Counted from the first letter of the stretch, positions 1-8,279 are shown. The stretch is DNA of 64,000 bases from Nocardioides nematodiphilus (GCF_020216525.1 NZ_JAIWOY010000003.1:1-64000), one strand, 5' to 3'. Numbers and translations: made by a program. Notes: generated by a model from the sequence alone, not told the origin.

Positions 1-150
1 CAAACGCTCAACAAAACCAACAAACGCATAAACTGCGCAAAGTGTTCGCGTCCACGAACCAACATTGATACCACTGAATTGAATAGTGGCAGACGATGTA
101 ACCACAGAGTTTTCCCCGCTGGCCGCAATCGGCAGAGTGTGGGGTCTAGG
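1..150 (+). other. 23S-5S rRNA internal spacer
   Basis: This AT-richer stretch lies directly before the 5S rRNA and has no credible reading frame. It is taken to be the spacer after the 23S gene, which would lie just outside the window. A short inverted repeat (CCACT / AGTGG) near 70-92 may belong to a processing stem. No tRNA is seen in it. Confidence 0.6.
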
Positions 151-268
151 GTTACGGCGGTCATAGCGTAGGGGAAACACCCGGTCCCATCCCGAACCCG
201 GAAGTTAAGCCCTACAGCGCCGATGGTACTGCAACCGGGAGGTTGTGGGAGAGTAGGACGCCGCCGGA
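151..268 (+). rRNA. rrf: 5S ribosomal RNA
   Basis: This is a complete 5S rRNA of about 118 nt. The 5' end (GTTACGGCGG) pairs with the 3' end (CCGCCGGAC) to form helix I. The universally conserved internal block of bacterial 5S (CCCGAACCCGGAAGTTAAG) is present near 189-210, and the GGGAGAGTAGG motif near 247-258. The strand and position fit the last gene of an rRNA operon whose 16S and 23S genes lie upstream of the window. Exact ends could differ by one or two bases. Confidence 0.97.
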
Positions 269-278
269 CAATATTTCG

Positions 279-308
279 CATAGGGGCCACCAGCAGGTGG
301 CCCCTATG
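279..308 (+). terminator. Terminator of the rRNA operon
   Basis: A perfect 13-bp stem (279-291 with 296-308) closes on the 4-nt loop AGCA, 10 nt after the 5S gene. It lacks a long T-run but is very stable and sits exactly where the rRNA operon should end. Confidence 0.8.
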
Positions 309-343
309 CTGCATTTACGCACGTTTTGAGGAAGGCTGAGTCC

Positions 344-1459
344 ATGGCAGAGGATCGACGGAGCGGCGGACGTCCCGCTCAGGGTTCGGGACGCCCGCGT
401 AGTACGGGTGGGTCCCGACCGACCAGTGGAGGTTCCAGCGCCCGCGGCGAGGGCAAGTCGTACGGCTCCAAGCCGGCCGGCGGCGGCTCCCGCGATGGCG
501 CCCGCAGCGGCGGCCCCAAGCGCGACGGTGCTCCGAAGGCCTCCGGCTGGGGCAAGAGCTACGCGAAGGACGGCGACGCCAAGGGCAAGGACTCGCGTCC
601 CGGCTCCGGCAAGGGTCCGTACGCCGGCAAGGGCGGCAGCAGCGCCGGTCGCAGCGGTGGTCCGAAGCGTGATGGCGAGCGCGGGGGTCCCCGCGGTGGT
701 GAGCGTGGCGGCGAGCGCCGCCCGTACAGCCGCGAGCAGCGCGAGGAGCGCGAGCCCCGTACCGCTGACCAGGCCGCATACGACGGTCCGGAGCTGCCCG
801 AGGAGATCACCGGCCAGGAGCTCGACCGCAGCGTCGCGGCGCACCTGAAGGGTCTGCCGGACAAGCTCGCTGCCCGCATCGCGCGCCACCTGGCCGCTGC
901 CGGCATCTACATCGACGACAACCCGGAGCTGGCCTACCAGCACGCGAAGGCCGCCAAGAGCCGTGCCCAGCGGATCGCCGTGATCCGCGAGGCCCTCGGC
1001 GAGGCCGCGTACGCCGCGGGCCACTACGCCGAGGCGCTCTCCGAGCTGCGTGCTGCCAAGCGCATGAACGGTGCCACCGCGTACCTGCCGATCATGGCCG
1101 ACTGCCACCGCGCGCTGGGTCACCCGGAGCAGGCCATCAAGCTGGCGCACAGCCCCTCGGTGGTGAACTTCAAGCCCGAGGCCAAGGCGGAGATGACGCT
1201 CGTCGAGGCGGGCGCGCGTTGCGACCTCGGCCAGATGGACGCTGCCCTGCGGGTCCTCGAGCTCTCGCCGCTGAACAACAAGAGCCGTGCGGCCTGGGTC
1301 GTGCGCCTGCGCTACGCCTACGCCGACACGCTCGAGGCCGCTGGCCGTCTCAACGAGGCGCTGCAGTGGTTCCACCGCACGTACGCCATCGACTCCGACG
1401 AGATGACCGACGCCGCTGCGCGCGCTGAGGACCTCGAGAAGCGCGTCGATCGGGACTGA
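344..1459 (+). CDS. TPR-repeat protein with disordered basic N-terminus
   Basis: The 371-aa product has two distinct parts. Residues 1 to about 145 are low-complexity and rich in Gly, Arg, Lys and Ser (RGG- and GGPKRDG-like runs), so probably disordered and nucleic-acid binding. From about residue 160 to the end it is helical with TPR-like units (for example around AYAAGHYAEALSELRAAK and ADTLEAAGRLNEALQWF). An ATG at 344 is preceded by GAGGAAGG at the right distance; a TTG at 326 would place that ribosome site inside the gene. It is the first gene after the rRNA operon and has its own terminator. Function is unknown. A role in RNA or ribosome biology is inferred only from the RG-rich tail and location. 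Confidence 0.85.
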   Translation: MAEDRRSGGRPAQGSGRPRSTGGSRPTSGGSSARGEGKSYGSKPAGGGSRDGARSGGPKRDGAPKASGWGKSYAKDGDAKGKDSRPGSGKGPYAGKGGSSAGRSGGPKRDGERGGPRGGERGGERRPYSREQREEREPRTADQAAYDGPELPEEITGQELDRSVAAHLKGLPDKLAARIARHLAAAGIYIDDNPELAYQHAKAAKSRAQRIAVIREALGEAAYAAGHYAEALSELRAAKRMNGATAYLPIMADCHRALGHPEQAIKLAHSPSVVNFKPEAKAEMTLVEAGARCDLGQMDAALRVLELSPLNNKSRAAWVVRLRYAYADTLEAAGRLNEALQWFHRTYAIDSDEMTDAAARAEDLEKRVDRD

Positions 1460-1476
1460 TCGGCGCCGCGTCGACA

Positions 1477-1516
1477 GCATGAGAGCGCGGGGTGCTGGCA
1501 TCCTGCGCTCTCATGC
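1477..1516 (+). terminator. Terminator after the TPR gene
   Basis: A perfect 12-bp stem (GCATGAGAGCGC, 1477-1488, with 1505-1516) with a 16-nt loop lies 17 nt after the stop codon. No T-run follows. Confidence 0.7.
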
Positions 1517-1631
1517 GTCACAATGGCCCCACAACTACATAGATGTCATTCCATCACCACGTACCACCTGAAGTTCCGATGCCAGTCCGCTGGGGAAGGC
1601 GTTGCTCGCGCCGGAACGAAGGAGAACTACG

Positions 1632-2162
1632 GTGACTGGATACACGACATCGCACAGCACCACCCGGACCGCGACCCGGGGTGTGCTCTACGTGCACTCG
1701 GCGCCGTCCGCGCTGTGCCCGCACGTCGAGTGGGCCGTCGGCGGGGTTCTCGGTGTTGCTGTGAGTCTGGACTGGACCCCGCAACCGGCTCAGTCCGGCA
1801 CCTACCGTGCTGAGCTCTCGTGGTCCGGCGCGGTGGGCTCTGCTGCAGCCGTCACGTCGGCGCTCAAGGGCTGGAACCACCTTCGGTTCGAGATCACTGA
1901 GGAGCCGACGTCCGGCTCCGAGGGGACGCGTTTCTCGTACACCCCCGAGCTCGGCGTCTTCCACGCCGTGACCGGGCTGCACGGCGACATCATGATCCCC
2001 GAGGACCGGTTGAAGGCCGCAGTGGTGAAGGCAGCGCTCGGCGAGACCACCCTCATGCTCGAGGTCGACAAGCTCCTCGGCAAGCCGTGGGATGACGAGC
2101 TCGAGACCTTCCGGCACGCCGGAGAGGGCGCGCCGGTCCGCTGGCTGCACCAGGTTGTGTGA
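1632..2162 (+). CDS. DUF3145 family protein
   Basis: This 176-aa protein matches the DUF3145 family, a single-domain family largely restricted to Actinobacteria. The diagnostic block RGVLYVHSAPSALCPHVEWA lies near the N-terminus, with LGVAVSLDW about 10 residues further on. GTG at 1632 is chosen because GAAGGAGAA sits about 6 nt upstream; the longer in-frame start at 1602 has no ribosome site. No signal peptide or membrane segment is visible. From general knowledge, DUF3145 genes sit beside the fabD-fabF locus in Streptomyces too, so a link to fatty-acid synthesis is plausible. Biochemical function is not known. Confidence 0.88.
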   Translation: MTGYTTSHSTTRTATRGVLYVHSAPSALCPHVEWAVGGVLGVAVSLDWTPQPAQSGTYRAELSWSGAVGSAAAVTSALKGWNHLRFEITEEPTSGSEGTRFSYTPELGVFHAVTGLHGDIMIPEDRLKAAVVKAALGETTLMLEVDKLLGKPWDDELETFRHAGEGAPVRWLHQVV

Positions 2163-2168
2163 GGCGAA

Positions 2169-2236
2169 TGAGCGATCGGCAGCGCTCGCGAGGAGCGAGC
2201 GCTGGCCGCGAGCGAGGGCGTCCGGCGCGTAGCGCC
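2169..2236. repeat. GC-rich intergenic repeat, single copy
   Basis: This is one copy of a repeat family found six times in the window. It carries the shared GAGCGAGCGCTGGCCGCGAGCGAG block (split here as GAGCGAGCGCTGG and CCGCGAGCGAG) and a perfect triloop hairpin GGCGC-GTA-GCGCC at 2224-2236. It begins a few bases after the DUF3145 stop codon. Confidence 0.7.
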
Positions 2237-2282
2237 ACGATCGCGTCAGCGATCACCACGTAGAGGAGGCACTGCTGAGTCG

Positions 2283-2813
2283 TCAGGCTCGGTGGTGCCT
2301 CTTCTTGTGCTTGTGCTTGTGGATCGTCAGCCGGAACGGGTCGTCCGGGACCGTCGTGGTGGTCGTCGGGCCCTGCCCGTCGTTGGTGTAGAGCGCGCCA
2401 TGCAGGACGAAGCGCCCCGGCTCGGTGTTGGAGCGGCAGATCGTCACGGTCTTGGTGCCGCTGAGCGGGTCGGCGCCGCTGAGGATGACGTCGGAGGCCT
2501 GGGAGATGCCACGCGGGTCGGTCACCAGGATCTCGAAGTCGAACTCCTGCCCGTCGGGGATCTGGAGCCGGTACCGGTACGCGTACTTCCGGCAGCCCTT
2601 GCGCAGCCGCTGGTCGGCCATGTCGAGGTGGCCGCTGATCGTCGTCGCCTGTGGCGAGGACGTCGCCGTCGGCCCGCCGAGCAGGCCGCCCAGGAGGCCG
2701 CCGAGAGGATCGCTGCTCGCCGCAGCGCTGGAGGCTCCTGCTCCGACGACGCTTCCCGCCAGGGCGAGGACCATCGCCGCACGCGCCAGCCGCTGACCAC
2801 CGAGATGCTTCAT
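2283..2813 (-). CDS. Small secreted protein, His/Lys-rich tail
   Basis: The 176-aa product starts with a clear Sec signal: a basic N-terminus, a hydrophobic core (AAMVLALAGSVVGAGA) and small residues ending in SSAAAS near residue 34. A GGLLGGLLGG linker follows, then a compact region of about 100 residues with two Cys that could form a disulfide. The C-terminus has a Thr-run and ends in a strongly basic His/Lys/Arg tail (HKHKHKKRHHRA). ATG at 2813 is chosen because the signal peptide begins there; a GTG at 2840 lies inside the terminator hairpin. No ribosome site is obvious. No family is recognised. It is likely exported, possibly wall- or polyanion-binding through the basic tail, which is inference. 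Confidence 0.75.
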   Translation of the reverse strand: MKHLGGQRLARAAMVLALAGSVVGAGASSAAASSDPLGGLLGGLLGGPTATSSPQATTISGHLDMADQRLRKGCRKYAYRYRLQIPDGQEFDFEILVTDPRGISQASDVILSGADPLSGTKTVTICRSNTEPGRFVLHGALYTNDGQGPTTTTTVPDDPFRLTIHKHKHKKRHHRA

Positions 2814-2826
2814 GGAGGGAACAACG

Positions 2827-2862
2827 CAGCAGCGCGGCACGTGGTTACGTGCCGCGCTGCTG
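2827..2862 (-). terminator. Terminator of the FAS II operon
   Basis: A perfect 16-bp stem (2827-2842 with 2847-2862) with loop GGTT lies downstream of accD on the minus strand. On the plus strand it is followed by TTTT. It separates the fab operon from the secreted-protein gene. Confidence 0.75.
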
Positions 2863-2897
2863 TTTTGGGAGGGAGGGAGGGTGTTCAGTGCCGCATG

Positions 2898-2976
2898 AGC
2901 GGCGCTACGCGCCGCTGGCTCGCGCGCTCGCGGCCAGCGCTCGAGCTCGTTCCTCGCTCGCGCTGTCGCTCGCTTA
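2898..2976. repeat. GC-rich intergenic repeat, single copy
   Basis: A family copy directly after the accD stop codon (2982). It contains an 8-bp triloop hairpin AGCGGCGC-TAC-GCGCCGCT (2898-2916) followed by the shared CGGCCAGCG...GAGCTCGT...CTCGCTCGCGCTGTCGCTCGC block. Confidence 0.75.
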
Positions 2977-2981
2977 CTTGC

Positions 2982-4442
2982 CTAGAGCGGGATGTTGCCG
3001 TGCAGTCCGCGGCGAACGCCGTCACGCTGGACGGCCTCGTCGAGGGCCTTGGCGATGGCGCTGCGGGTCCGGGCCGGCTCGACGATCTCGTCGACGACAC
3101 CGATCTCGACGGCCTTCTCCACGCCACCGGCGATCCGCTCGTGCTCGGCGGCCAGCTCCTCCTCCACCTGCGGGCGGATGTCGGGGGAGACCTCGGCGAG
3201 CTTGCGGCGGTGCAGGACCCGGATGGCCGCGACCGCGCCCATCACGGCGACCTCGGCGCCCGGCCACGCGAAGACCTTGGTGGCGCCGATGGAGCGGGCG
3301 TTCATCGCGATGTAGGCGCCGCCGTACGTCTTGCGGGTGACCAGCGTGATCCGCGGGACCACGGTCTCGCCGAACGCGTGCAGCAGCTTGGCTCCGCGGC
3401 GCACGACGCCGTCCCACTCCTGGCCGACGCCGGGCAGGTAGCCCGGGACGTCCACCAACACGATCAGCGGGACGCCGAAGGCGTCGCACATCCGCACGAA
3501 GCGGGCCGCCTTCTCGGCGGAGGCCGAGTCGAGGCAGCCGCCCAGGCGCAGCGGGTTGTTGGCGACGACGCCGACCGTACGGCCGCCGAAACGGCCGAGG
3601 GCGGTGACGATGTTGGGCGCCCAGCGGGCGTGCAGCTCCTGAGTGGTCTCCGCGTCGAGCAGGGTCTCCACGAGCGGGTGCACGTCGTACGCGCGCTTCT
3701 TGGACTCCGGCAGCACGGCACTGAGGTCGACGTCCTCGACGTCCTCGACGCACAGGCCGCCCTGGTCGCCCAGGAGGGAGGCGACGATGCGGGCCCGCTC
3801 GAGGGCCTCCTGCTCGCTCTCGGTGAGGATGTGCACCACGCCGGAGCGGCGTCCGTGCGGCTCCGGGCCGCCCAGGCGCGCCATGTCGACGTCCTCGCCG
3901 GTGACCGAGCGGACCACGTCCGGGCCGGTGACGAAGATCCGGCCCTCGGGGCCGAGGATGACGACGTCGGTCAGTGCCGGGCCGTACGCGCCGCCGCCGG
4001 CGGCGGGGCCGAGGACGACCGAGATCTGCGGGATCCGGCCCGAGGCGTGCGTCATCACCTGGAAGATCCGACCGACGGCGTGCAGGGAGAGCACGCCCTC
4101 GGCGAGGCGGGCACCGCCGGAGTGCCACAGGCCGATGATCGGCACCTGGTCGGTCATGGCGCGGTGGTAGGCGTCGACGACGACGCGGCAGCCGGCGTCA
4201 CCCATCGCGCCGCCCATGACGGTGGCGTCGGTGCAGAAGGCGACCACGCCGGCACCATTGACGGTGCCGCGCACGGCGAGCATGCCCGAGTCGTCGATCT
4301 CGGAGAGCAGCTCCAGCGAGCCCTCATCGAGCAGCGCGGTGAGGCGGGTCAGCGGGTAGCGGAAGTCGTCCTCCCGCGGCGGCTTGGCAGCAGCGGCCGG
4401 CTTGGCCGCCGCCGGGACCTGGACGTCAGCGGTGGCGGTCAT
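2982..4442 (-). CDS. accD: Acyl-CoA carboxylase carboxyltransferase beta subunit (AccD)
   Basis: This 486-aa protein is a complete biotin-dependent carboxyltransferase of the acetyl-/propionyl-CoA carboxylase class, about the usual length. It transfers carboxybiotin CO2 to acetyl-CoA to give malonyl-CoA for fatty-acid synthesis. Both crotonase-like halves are present: oxyanion-hole glycines at GGARLAEG and GPAAGGGAYGPAL in the N-half, and VDVPGYLPG and TRKTYGGAYIAMN in the C-half. ATG at 4442 overlaps the fabF stop as TGATG, so the two are translationally coupled. Its place at the end of the fabD-fabH-acpP-fabF operon corresponds to accD6 in M. tuberculosis. The biotin carboxylase/carrier alpha subunit is not in this window. 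Confidence 0.93.
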   Translation of the reverse strand: MTATADVQVPAAAKPAAAAKPPREDDFRYPLTRLTALLDEGSLELLSEIDDSGMLAVRGTVNGAGVVAFCTDATVMGGAMGDAGCRVVVDAYHRAMTDQVPIIGLWHSGGARLAEGVLSLHAVGRIFQVMTHASGRIPQISVVLGPAAGGGAYGPALTDVVILGPEGRIFVTGPDVVRSVTGEDVDMARLGGPEPHGRRSGVVHILTESEQEALERARIVASLLGDQGGLCVEDVEDVDLSAVLPESKKRAYDVHPLVETLLDAETTQELHARWAPNIVTALGRFGGRTVGVVANNPLRLGGCLDSASAEKAARFVRMCDAFGVPLIVLVDVPGYLPGVGQEWDGVVRRGAKLLHAFGETVVPRITLVTRKTYGGAYIAMNARSIGATKVFAWPGAEVAVMGAVAAIRVLHRRKLAEVSPDIRPQVEEELAAEHERIAGGVEKAVEIGVVDEIVEPARTRSAIAKALDEAVQRDGVRRGLHGNIPL

Positions 4443-5716
4443 CAGAAGCTCCCGAACGCGACCGCGACGTTGGCGCCGCCGAAGCCGAAGGAGTTGTTGA
4501 GCGCCACCACGTCGCCGGCGGGCAGTTCGCGCGCCTTGTCCGGGATGTCGAGCTCGACCTGCGGGTCCAGGTTGTCGAGGTTGATCGTCGGCGGCGAGAC
4601 GCGGTCTCGGATCGCGAGCACGGTGGCGACGGCCTCGAGGGCTCCGGCACCGCCGAGGAGGTGGCCCGTCATGGACTTGGTGCTGGTCACCACGACGTTG
4701 GAGACCTGGGCGCCGAGGGTGGCGTGCAGCATCAGGCCCTCGGCGATGTCGCCCTGCGGCGTCGAGGTGGCGTGCGCGTTGACGTGCACGATGTCGGAGG
4801 CGCTGATCTCCGACTCGCGCAGCGCGCCGAGGATGGCACGGGAGCCGCCGCGGCCGAGGGGGTCGGGCTGGGCGATGTCGTGCGAGTCGGCGGTGATGCC
4901 GGCGCCGAGGACCTCGGCGTAGATCGTGGCGCCGCGGGCCTGGGCGTGCTCGAGACGCTCGAGGACCAGGACGCCGGAGCCCTCGCCGAGGACGAAGCCG
5001 TCGCGGGCGGTGTCCCACGGACGGCTGACCGTGGTCGGGTCGCCGCCCTCGGGACCGGAGGCCGTCTTCGACAGCGCCATCATGTTCGCGAAGGCGGAGA
5101 TGTTGAGGGGGTGGATCGCGGCCTCGGTGCCGCCGGCGACCACGACGTCGGCGCGGCCGAGTCGGATCTGGTCGATGGCGTGGGCGATCGCCTCGTTGCC
5201 CGAGGCGCAGGCCGAGACCGGGGTGATGACCGCGGCGCGGGCGCCGACGTACAGGCTGACGTTCGCCGCGGGTGCGTTCGGCATCAGCATCGGGACGGCG
5301 AGGGGGGAGACCCGCCGCGGACCCTTCTCCCGGAGAGCGTCGTAGTTGTCGAGCAGCGTGATGACGCCGCCGATGCCCGACGCGAGAGCGACGCCGACGC
5401 GCTCCGGCTCGAGGCCGGGCTCGGCCTCGGAGCCGGCGGCGCCGGAGAACCCGGCGTCGCGCCAGGCCTCCATCGCCGCGACCATCGCGAGCTGGGCGGA
5501 GCGGTCGAGGCGGCGGGCCTTGACGCGCTCGAGGACCTCGGTCGGCTCGACCGCGGCCTGACCCGCGATCTTGACCGGCAGGTCCTCTGCCCAGGCCGCG
5601 TCGATGGTACGGACGCCCGAGCGGCCCTCGAGAAGGGCCTCCCAGGTGGACGGAACGTCTCCGCCGACGGGGTTGGTGGTGCCCAGACCGGTGACGACGA
5701 CTCGGATGCGGCTCAT
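4442..5716 (-). CDS. fabF: 3-oxoacyl-ACP synthase II (KAS II)
   Basis: The 424-aa product is a KAS I/II condensing enzyme that elongates acyl-ACP with malonyl-ACP. The catalytic triad is intact: Cys170 in PVSACASG, His315 in VNAHATSTP and His352 in SMTGHLLGG, with Lys347 in TSTKS. The C-terminal NNSFGFGGANVA loop is also present. It lies 43 bp after acpP and its stop overlaps the accD start. Only one KAS II gene is present, unlike the kasA-kasB pair of mycobacteria, which fits an organism that makes no mycolic acids. Confidence 0.96.
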   Translation of the reverse strand: MSRIRVVVTGLGTTNPVGGDVPSTWEALLEGRSGVRTIDAAWAEDLPVKIAGQAAVEPTEVLERVKARRLDRSAQLAMVAAMEAWRDAGFSGAAGSEAEPGLEPERVGVALASGIGGVITLLDNYDALREKGPRRVSPLAVPMLMPNAPAANVSLYVGARAAVITPVSACASGNEAIAHAIDQIRLGRADVVVAGGTEAAIHPLNISAFANMMALSKTASGPEGGDPTTVSRPWDTARDGFVLGEGSGVLVLERLEHAQARGATIYAEVLGAGITADSHDIAQPDPLGRGGSRAILGALRESEISASDIVHVNAHATSTPQGDIAEGLMLHATLGAQVSNVVVTSTKSMTGHLLGGAGALEAVATVLAIRDRVSPPTINLDNLDPQVELDIPDKARELPAGDVVALNNSFGFGGANVAVAFGSF

Positions 5717-5759
5717 GTGCTCTCCGGAAGAAGGTTGGTGTTCAGTGCTCAGCGGATGC

Positions 5760-6008
5760 TCAGGCGGCCTGAGCGTTCTCGATGAAGCTGACGGCGTCGC
5801 CGACGGTCTTCAGGTTCTTGACCTCGCTGTCGGGGATGGTCACGCCGAACGCCTCCTCGGCGGCGACGACGACCTCGACCATCGACAGGGAGTCCACGTC
5901 GAGGTCGTCCACGAAGGACTTGTCGAGCTGGACGTCGGAGGTGTCGACGCCGGCGACCTCGTTGACGATGTCGGCGAGCTGGGTGCGGATCTCTTCGGTG
6001 GTGGCCAT
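5760..6008 (-). CDS. acpP: Acyl carrier protein
   Basis: The 82-aa acidic protein has the phosphopantetheine attachment site DVDSLS with Ser40 as the modified residue. Length and predicted four-helix pattern match FAS II ACPs. An ATG at 6008 is preceded by AGAAAGG at a suitable distance. It sits between fabH and fabF, as in Streptomyces. It carries growing acyl chains between FabD, FabH, FabF and the reductases. Confidence 0.97.
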   Translation of the reverse strand: MATTEEIRTQLADIVNEVAGVDTSDVQLDKSFVDDLDVDSLSMVEVVVAAEEAFGVTIPDSEVKNLKTVGDAVSFIENAQAA

Positions 6009-6071
6009 GTGAGGCGACCTTTCTCTTTCGGTGGGCCTGGACCCGTTGCGGTGAACTGTGGGTGGGGTGGA

Positions 6072-7079
6072 TCAGGGGACGATGACGACCTGGGCGGCAT
6101 AGACCAGCCCGGCGCCGAACGCGATCAGGAGAGCGGTGTCTCCGGTCTTCGCCTCGCCGTTCTCGATGAGCCGCTCCAGGGCGAGCGGGATCGAGGCGGC
6201 CGAGGTGTTGCCCATGGTGGTGATGTCGCGGGCGATGGTCACCGACTCGGGCAGCTTCATCGAGCGGGCCAGGGCGTCCACGATGCGCAGGTTCGCCTGG
6301 TGCGGCACGAAGCAGTCGAGCTCGTCGACGCCGACGCCGGCGCGGTCGAGAGCCTCCTGGCCGACCTTGGCCATGGAGAAGGCCGCCCAGCGGAAGACGG
6401 GGTTGCCGTCCATCGTCAGGTAAGGCTGCTCGACCCGCTCGGCGGCGGTGCCCCAGGTCAGCCAGTCGACGTCCTGCTTGATCAGGTCGGCCTGCTCGCC
6501 GGCGGAGCCCCACACGACGGGGCCGATGCCGGGCACGTCGCTCGGGCCCACGACGGCCGCGCCGGCACCGTCGGCGAAGATGAACGCGGTGCCGCGGTCG
6601 CGCAGGTTCGTGAGGTCGGACAGACGCTCCACGCCGATGACCAGGACGTGCTTGGCGCTCCCGCCGCGGACGAAGTCCGAGGCCATCGAGATGCCGTGGC
6701 AGAAGCCCGCACAGGCCGCGGAGATGTCGAAGGCCGCCGGGTGGTCGGTGCCGAGCTCGTCGGCGACCAGAGCTGCCAAGGAGGGCGTCTGGAGCATGTG
6801 GCTGACGGTCGCGACGATGACGCAGTCGATCTGCTGCGGGTCGAGCCCGGCCGCCTCGATCGCCTTGCGGCCGGCGGCGACCGACATCATCTGCACGGTC
6901 TCCTCGGGCGTCGCCCAGCGACGCTCGGTGATGCCGGAGCGCGTCCGGATCCACTCGTCGCTGGAGTCGATCGCCTCGACGATCTCACTGTTGGGCACGA
7001 CCCGGCTCGGGCGGTAGCCGCCGACCCCCATCAGGCGGGCGTGGCCGGGCGTGCTCGTCTCGGGCGTACGGATCGGCAT
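6072..7079 (-). CDS. fabH: 3-oxoacyl-ACP synthase III (KAS III)
   Basis: This 335-aa enzyme starts fatty-acid chains by condensing acyl-CoA with malonyl-ACP. The Cys-His-Asn triad is present: Cys123 in ISAACAGF, His260 in VPHQAN and Asn291 in MGNTSAAS. The N-terminus has the usual SSDEWIRTRSGI block. ATG at 7079 overlaps the fabD stop as TGATG; the upstream in-frame extension lies within fabD and is not used. In high-GC Gram-positives FabH typically prefers branched acyl-CoA primers; the sequence alone does not settle the substrate here. Confidence 0.96.
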   Translation of the reverse strand: MPIRTPETSTPGHARLMGVGGYRPSRVVPNSEIVEAIDSSDEWIRTRSGITERRWATPEETVQMMSVAAGRKAIEAAGLDPQQIDCVIVATVSHMLQTPSLAALVADELGTDHPAAFDISAACAGFCHGISMASDFVRGGSAKHVLVIGVERLSDLTNLRDRGTAFIFADGAGAAVVGPSDVPGIGPVVWGSAGEQADLIKQDVDWLTWGTAAERVEQPYLTMDGNPVFRWAAFSMAKVGQEALDRAGVGVDELDCFVPHQANLRIVDALARSMKLPESVTIARDITTMGNTSAASIPLALERLIENGEAKTGDTALLIAFGAGLVYAAQVVIVP

Positions 7080-8263
7080 CAGTGCACGCCCTCGGGGTGG
7101 AGGCGGAGCAGCGGCTGGCCGGGGGAGACGAGGTCGCCGTCCTCGACGAGCCACTCGACGACCTGGCCGCCGTGCTGGGAGGGGACCTGGATTCGGTCGC
7201 GCAGGCTGGCGACGTCACCGATGGTGGCGCCGGCCTCGATCAGCTCCTGGCCGCGGGCGGCATCGGCGAGGTGGAAGGTGCCCTTGGCGGGGGAGACGAC
7301 CATCCGCCAGGTCGGGCTGGTCTCGATGAGGCTGCGCTCGCCGTGTTTCTGGCAGAAGGCGCGGGCCGCGTCGAGCTGGTCGGGGGTCTTGAGCGCGAAG
7401 GTCTCGACCCCCTTGAGCTGGCGCTTGATGATGCCCGTCAGGGTGCCGGCCGGCGGCATCTCCAGCACGCCGGTGACGCCGAGGTCGCTGAGCGTCTCGA
7501 GGCACAGGTCCCAGCGGACCGGGCGGGCGATCTGGCCGACGATCCGGCTGAGCACCTCGCGGCCGGCGTGCACGATCTGGCCGTCGCGGTTGCTGATGAC
7601 GGGCGTACGGGGGTCGTGCACCGAGACCGACCGGGACAGCCTCTCGAGGCGCGCGACCGCGGGCTCCATGTGGCTGGTGTGGAAGGCGCCGGCCACCTTG
7701 AGCGGCATGATCCGCGCCTTGGCGGGGGCGTCGTCGGCGAAGGCGGCGAGCTGCGCGAGCGTGCCGGCCGCGACGATCTGGCCGGGGCCGTTGTCGTTGG
7801 CGGGGGTGAGACCGTGCTTCGCGATCGCGGCGAGGACCTCGTCACGGTCGCCACCGAGGACGGCGCTCATACCGGTCGGGGTGACGGCGGCGGCGTCGGC
7901 CATGGCTCGGCCGCGCTCGCGGACCAGGACCATCGCCTGCTCGGCGCTGATCACGCCCGCGCCGGCGGCGGCGGTGAGCTCACCGACGCTGTGGCCCGCC
8001 ACCGCGCCGACCATGCCGAACGCGTCGGAGGGGTGCGGGAAGAGGTCCAGGGCCGCGACCAGGCCGGCGCCGACCAGCAGCGGCTGGGCGATCGCGGTGT
8101 CGCGGATCGTCTCGTCGTCGGCGACGGTGCCGTAGTGGACGAGGTCGAGACCGGCGACGGTCGAGAGCCACTCGAGGCGGGCCGCGAAAAGCGGGTCCTC
8201 GAGCCACGGGGTGAGGAATCCGGAGGTCTGAGCGCCCTGACCCGGCGCGACGATGACGAGCAC
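7079..8263 (-). CDS. fabD: Malonyl-CoA:ACP transacylase fused to a biotinyl-like domain
   Basis: Residues 1 to about 310 are a normal FabD: GQGAQ near the start, catalytic Ser92 in GHSVGE and His195 in AGAFHTSH. Known actinobacterial FabDs are roughly 300-316 aa, but this one is 394 aa. The extra C-terminal 75 residues (about 320-394) look like a biotin carboxyl carrier domain: a GTFH strand start (GTFY in E. coli BCCP), a central turn and the GDLVSPGQPLLRL closing hairpin. In an ungapped comparison from memory with E. coli BCCP, the EAMKM hairpin becomes ASLRD, so the biotin-accepting Lys is Arg355. The domain is therefore probably structural or a docking module. Start is GTG with a possible -10 (CAGAGT) 6 nt upstream. 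Confidence 0.93.
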   Translation of the reverse strand: MLVIVAPGQGAQTSGFLTPWLEDPLFAARLEWLSTVAGLDLVHYGTVADDETIRDTAIAQPLLVGAGLVAALDLFPHPSDAFGMVGAVAGHSVGELTAAAGAGVISAEQAMVLVRERGRAMADAAAVTPTGMSAVLGGDRDEVLAAIAKHGLTPANDNGPGQIVAAGTLAQLAAFADDAPAKARIMPLKVAGAFHTSHMEPAVARLERLSRSVSVHDPRTPVISNRDGQIVHAGREVLSRIVGQIARPVRWDLCLETLSDLGVTGVLEMPPAGTLTGIIKRQLKGVETFALKTPDQLDAARAFCQKHGERSLIETSPTWRMVVSPAKGTFHLADAARGQELIEAGATIGDVASLRDRIQVPSQHGGQVVEWLVEDGDLVSPGQPLLRLHPEGVH

Positions 8264-8279
8264 GGTTCAACTCTGCCGA

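Noticed and set aside
2292..4922. Very long open frames antisense to the fab operon and elsewhere
   Set aside because: In DNA of about 70% GC, antisense and shifted frames stay open by chance. Their products are low-complexity Arg/Pro/Ala or Asp/Val/Gly runs, and the opposite strand encodes clear families.
7079..7306. Active biotin carrier domain on FabD
   Set aside because: The acceptor Lys is replaced by Arg, so biotinylation is not expected.
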